A DNA stretch of 8,382 nucleotides, from assembly GCA_029557395.1 (NCBI GenBank), contig JAKQIK010000005.1, positions 1 through 8,382 of the forward strand. The letters run 5' to 3'. The notes beneath the pieces are model-generated. The model was not told the DNA's origin. It saw nothing but the letters and a program-made list of their open reading frames with translations, and searched no databases. The stretch is from a bacterium (GTDB lineage Bacteria > Patescibacteriota > Saccharimonadia > Saccharimonadales > JACDBH01). Positions 6,254 through 8,382 of this stretch are shown one piece after another; the first letter of the stretch is position 1, and each line of letters opens with the position of its first letter. The position numbers and the translations under genes are program-made.

Positions 6254-6286
6254 TCCTGAAGCTTATTAGCCGAAAGAGAACATACT

Positions 6287-6850
6287 ATGAATAGCGAGAA
6301 CAAGGGTGACTCAAAGGATGAGAATAAACCCAATTTTGTAAAAAATATAATGAAACGCCCAAAACCTATCAAGGGCTTCAAGACGTTTATTAATAAAAGA
6401 CGACCAGCAATTTCAGAGGTAGTCCGTGAACCGACTGCCGGTGGTATTGTTTTTCGTCGTGCTAAAGGTGGTGAGGGAATTCAGTTTTTGTTGATTCAAG
6501 ATGCAAAAAATCGCTGGACTATTCCCAAAGGTCATATAGAAGAAGGCGAAGAATCAAAGCAGACAGCAGAACGTGAAATAGGCGAAGAAACAGGTTTGCA
6601 AGAGATGGATGTATTGCAATGGCTTGGAAAGATTAATTTTCGCTATCGTCGTCAGACAAGCTTGGTACTGATGACAACAGAGATATTCTTGGTTAGGGCC
6701 AAGGGCGACAGTGATAAACTCAAGCCAGAAGATTGGATGAATGATTGTAAATGGCTGGATTCTCAGGATGCACTTGATAAAATAGAGTACGAAGACATAG
6801 GTAAACTTATGTTGGTAGCATTAAATAAGATAAGAAAAGGAAAACTCTAG
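6287..6850 (+). CDS. Nudix hydrolase with basic N-terminal extension
   Basis: Nudix enzymes cleave nucleoside diphosphates linked to another group, using a metal bound by the Nudix box. The box is perfect at 82-104: GHIEEGE, seven residues, REIGEETGL. The lead-in RWTIPKG (76-82) and the strand TAGGIVFRR (50-58) resemble MutT/Ap4A-hydrolase-type members, but the substrate cannot be read from sequence. Residues 1-45 precede the domain and are unusual: first Asp/Glu/Lys rich, then strongly basic (KRPKPIKGFKTFINKRR, 23-39), possibly for RNA or membrane contact (inference). The ATG at 6287 has a weak purine-rich AAGAGA upstream (6274-6279). It sits 33 bp after nusB and a few bases before rnc, so it is probably in the same operon. 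An RNA-end or nucleotide clean-up role is possible but unproven. Confidence 0.93.
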   Translation: MNSENKGDSKDENKPNFVKNIMKRPKPIKGFKTFINKRRPAISEVVREPTAGGIVFRRAKGGEGIQFLLIQDAKNRWTIPKGHIEEGEESKQTAEREIGEETGLQEMDVLQWLGKINFRYRRQTSLVLMTTEIFLVRAKGDSDKLKPEDWMNDCKWLDSQDALDKIEYEDIGKLMLVALNKIRKGKL

Positions 6851-6863
6851 TTAGTTGAAAATT

Positions 6864-7568
6864 ATGCACGATAAACAGAGATATATAGATTTTGCAAAAG
6901 AGAGTCTAGGCATAGAATTTGATAATCCAGAATTGTTTATTACAGCTTTGACGCATCGTTCTTATCTCAATGAACATCGTAATACAGTCAAAGAACATAA
7001 CGAAAGACTCGAGTTTCTTGGTGATGCTGTTTTGGAGCTCATTGTTACTGAATATCTATTTAAGACTTATTCTGAACCAGAGGGGGTACTGACAAACTGG
7101 CGTAGTTCACTGGTGCGGACAGAAAGTATCAGTGCAGCCGCAACTAAGCTGGGGTATGAGCCGTATCTAAGGTTAAGTCGAGGTGAAAAGCGTGGTACGG
7201 ACAGGGCTAGAGCACAGATTTTAGCAAATAGTTTTGAGGCAGTGCTTGGGGCTATTTATCTGGACAAAGGTTACGATGCAGCCAAGGCTGTGGTTGATAA
7301 GCACATACTTAGTACATTTGAGCAGATTTTAGAGACTGGTTCTTGGCTTGATCCCAAGTCGAGATTTCAAGAGTTAGCTCAGAGTGAACTTGGACATACG
7401 CCTATTTATAAAGTAATTGGTGAATCTGGTCCAGATCATGACAAGATATTTACCGTTGGAGTGTACGTTGAGGCTGAACTTTATGGCGAGGGCTCGGGGC
7501 CGAGCAAACAATCTGCTCAGCAAGCGGCTGCCGAAAAAGCTCTTACTAAATTAAACTCAGCTAAATAA
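6864..7568 (+). CDS. rnc: Ribonuclease III
   Basis: RNase III cuts double-stranded RNA, including the stems that flank 16S and 23S rRNA in the precursor. From ATG 6864 it is 234 residues; a TTG at 6855 would add three residues and lies only 4 bp after the Nudix stop. I prefer the ATG, but neither start has an ideally placed Shine-Dalgarno sequence. Numbering from the TTG: the catalytic signature NERLEFLGDAVLEL is at 49-62 (E50, E53, D57), followed by E76 and E128 in the second metal-binding helix (ILANSFEAVLGAIYLD, 122-137). The position matching E. coli D114 is Asn (N125). The double-stranded RNA-binding domain covers about 167-234 (DPKSRFQELAQ through KQSAQQAAAEKAL). The domain order and length are normal. 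It is followed by rpsP, which has its own promoter. Confidence 0.97.
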   Translation: MHDKQRYIDFAKESLGIEFDNPELFITALTHRSYLNEHRNTVKEHNERLEFLGDAVLELIVTEYLFKTYSEPEGVLTNWRSSLVRTESISAAATKLGYEPYLRLSRGEKRGTDRARAQILANSFEAVLGAIYLDKGYDAAKAVVDKHILSTFEQILETGSWLDPKSRFQELAQSELGHTPIYKVIGESGPDHDKIFTVGVYVEAELYGEGSGPSKQSAQQAAAEKALTKLNSAK

Positions 7569-7594
7569 CTCAAGCCGGTAGACTGTTTTGGTGG

Positions 7595-7623
7595 TTGACA
7601 ACAGAGGTGATTTTTTGTAAAAT
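7595..7623 (+). promoter_or_regulatory. Promoter for rpsP
   Basis: Exact TTGACA (7595-7600), 17 bp, TAAAAT (7618-7623). Predicted start near 7630 gives a leader of about 33 nt with a good Shine-Dalgarno sequence, AAGGGA (7649-7654), 8 nt before the ATG. No terminator is visible between rnc and this promoter, so read-through from rnc is also likely. Confidence 0.8.
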
Positions 7624-7662
7624 ATCACGGATATATTAATTCAAACAGAAGGGAATTTATAG

Positions 7663-8061
7663 ATGTTAGTAATACGTCTTCAGCGTACTGGCCGTAAGGG
7701 TCATGCTCAATTCCGCGTAGTCGTTCAGGATTCACGCCGGACCCCTAGTAGTGGTAAGATCGTGGCCGCTCTAGGTCATTATAATCCACATAATAAAGAA
7801 ATTGTGGTAAACAAAGAAAAAGCCCAACATTATTTAGATCATGGGGCTCAACCAAGCAGTCGTGTAGCAATACTCCTCAAAAAAGAAGGTGTAAAATTAC
7901 CAGCTTGGGTAAAGATAGATGGTGATAAATCACGTTCTGTACGCAATCCAGACAAGCGTCGCAGTACTGCACCAGCGCAAGAAGAACCAGAGGTAGCAGA
8001 AGATACGCCAGCCGGAGAGCCAGAGGCCGTAGAAACTACCGAAGAAACACCAGCAGAGTAA
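7663..8061 (+). CDS. rpsP: Ribosomal protein S16 (bS16) with acidic C-terminal tail
   Basis: Small-subunit ribosomal protein needed for 30S assembly. The first 82 or so residues are a standard S16: MLVIRLQRTGRKG (1-13), FRVVVQDSRR (17-26), ALGHYNPHNKEI (36-47), YLDHGAQPSSRVAILLKKEGV (57-77). A basic linker (about 88-101) is followed by a tail (102-132) made mostly of Glu, Pro, Ala and Thr with no basic residue. Total 132 residues against roughly 80-100 for many S16 proteins. The ATG has a strong Shine-Dalgarno sequence and an upstream promoter, and the gene ends just before a hairpin terminator, so it can be expressed alone. The usual partners rimM and trmD are not next to it in this window. 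Confidence 0.97.
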   Translation: MLVIRLQRTGRKGHAQFRVVVQDSRRTPSSGKIVAALGHYNPHNKEIVVNKEKAQHYLDHGAQPSSRVAILLKKEGVKLPAWVKIDGDKSRSVRNPDKRRSTAPAQEEPEVAEDTPAGEPEAVETTEETPAE

Positions 8062-8077
8062 AGTTAGTAATATAAAG

Positions 8078-8110
8078 ACCCGTAGTTGTTTTGCTACGGG
8101 TTTTGTATTT
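8078..8110 (+). terminator. Rho-independent terminator after rpsP
   Basis: ACCCGTAG (8078-8085) pairs perfectly with CTACGGGT (8094-8101) around an 8-nt loop, followed by TTTTGTATTT. It starts 16 bp after the rpsP stop. A run of A before the stem could pair with the T run, but the U-tract on the minus strand is poor, so it is chiefly a plus-strand terminator. Confidence 0.9.
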
Positions 8111-8138
8111 GGCAATTATTGCACAGACTAGCTATAAT
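8109..8138 (+). promoter_or_regulatory. Promoter for the heptad-repeat gene, near-leaderless
   Basis: TTGGCA (8109-8114), 18 bp, exact TATAAT (8133-8138), directly after the rpsP terminator. Predicted +1 is near 8145, about 5 nt before the ATG at 8150. No Shine-Dalgarno sequence fits in between. Confidence 0.7.
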
Positions 8139-8149
8139 AGTGGTTACCT

Positions 8150-8382
8150 ATGGCTGGACAAATTACAACTGATGAGATTATGGAAACTCTGCAAGATATG
8201 ATGCAGATGACTTCCGATGGGTTTCTTCGCCTAGAAGGACGAATGGATGGTTTTGAAGGACGAATGGATCGCCTAGAAGGACGAATGGACGGCCTAGAAG
8301 GACGAATGGACGGCCTAGAAGGACGAATGGGAAGCCTAGAAGGACGAATGGGAAGCCTAGAGTCTACTGTCAGTGCTCACAC
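8150..8382 (+). CDS. Heptad-repeat (coiled-coil-like) protein, N-terminal part (runs off the window)
   Basis: The frame opens at ATG 8150 and is still open at the window edge, so 77 full codons are visible. Residues 1-27 are Met-rich and polar (MAGQITTDEIMETLQDMMQM), likely a short helix. From residue 28 the sequence repeats a seven-residue unit, LEGRMDG or close variants, six times and then fades (LESTVSA). Leu (once Phe) and Met recur at spacing 4 and 3, the a/d pattern of a coiled coil, with charged Glu, Arg and Asp between. Each unit also has one or two glycines, unusual in a stable coiled coil. No signal peptide is seen. Small proteins with repeated L-x-x-R-[MLV]-D-x units occur widely in bacteria with no settled function. 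The promoter is its own and the transcript seems to have almost no leader. Confidence 0.75.
   Translation, partial: MAGQITTDEIMETLQDMMQMTSDGFLRLEGRMDGFEGRMDRLEGRMDGLEGRMDGLEGRMGSLEGRMGSLESTVSAH
8231..8356 (+). repeat. 21-bp in-frame tandem repeat, six units
   Basis: Six head-to-tail 21-bp units start at 8231, 8252, 8273, 8294, 8315 and 8336, each coding one heptad. The core GAAGGACGAATGG is unchanged in all six. Units 3 and 4 are identical to each other, and units 5 and 6 are identical to each other; units 1 and 2 have diverged the most. A seventh unit at 8357 retains only CTAGA before losing similarity. There are no spacers, so it is not CRISPR. Confidence 0.95.

Noticed and set aside
6855..6863. 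TTG start for rnc, three codons before the ATG
   Set aside because: Possible, but TTG is a weak start, the added residues are not part of the RNase III fold, and the nearest AAGGA is too far from the TTG (about 13 nt) to decide in its favour.
7569..7594. Terminator after rnc
   Set aside because: No hairpin with a T run is visible; the nearby T run at 7611-7616 lies inside the rpsP promoter spacer and has no stem before it.
8231..8356. CRISPR-like array
   Set aside because: Units are contiguous with no spacers and code for a clean heptad repeat in one frame.

Overview
The window looks like chromosome from a small-genomed bacterium of the Patescibacteria/CPR radiation, most likely Saccharibacteria (TM7). 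This placement is an inference from gene content and protein style: a short, cysteine-free L32, an S16 with a long acidic tail, tightly packed AT-rich genes, and standard stop codons with no in-frame TGA read as glycine. No rRNA is present to confirm it. All the well-known genes are housekeeping genes, and no transposase, integrase, CRISPR array or tRNA is seen.

Left block (1-4847, + strand): the 3' end of murF, ddl, a class IV (branched-chain type) aminotransferase and leuS. MurF and Ddl make and use D-Ala-D-Ala for peptidoglycan, and their genes overlap by 4 bp in a GTGA junction. The aminotransferase follows ddl after 9 bp. leuS follows after 50 bp with its own Shine-Dalgarno sequence.

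Middle block (4852-5455, - strand): two small unrecognised genes in a tight pair (1 bp between stop and start). The first encodes a single-pass membrane protein with two cysteines on the predicted outer side. The second encodes a short soluble protein. They are driven by a perfect consensus promoter (TTGACA, 17 bp, TATAAT) placed so that the predicted transcript starts at the A of the ATG, so it is leaderless. They converge on leuS with only 4 bp between the two stop codons.

Right block (5501-8104, + strand): rpmF (L32), nusB, a Nudix hydrolase, rnc (RNase III) and rpsP (S16), a translation and rRNA-processing cluster. Promoters are visible before rpmF, nusB (weak -35) and rpsP, and a clear intrinsic terminator follows rpsP. 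The rpmF and nusB promoters share a 15-bp -10 region with one mismatch. NusB (rRNA antitermination), RNase III (rRNA precursor cleavage) and the two ribosomal proteins all serve ribosome production.

Right edge (8109-8382): a new promoter and the start of a gene whose product is a heptad-repeat (LEGRMDG) protein encoded by a 21-bp tandem repeat. It runs off the window.

No stretch over 300 bp lacks a gene. The largest gap is the 127-bp divergent promoter region at 5456-5582. The least explained parts are the minus-strand pair with its leaderless promoter and the heptad-repeat gene at the edge.
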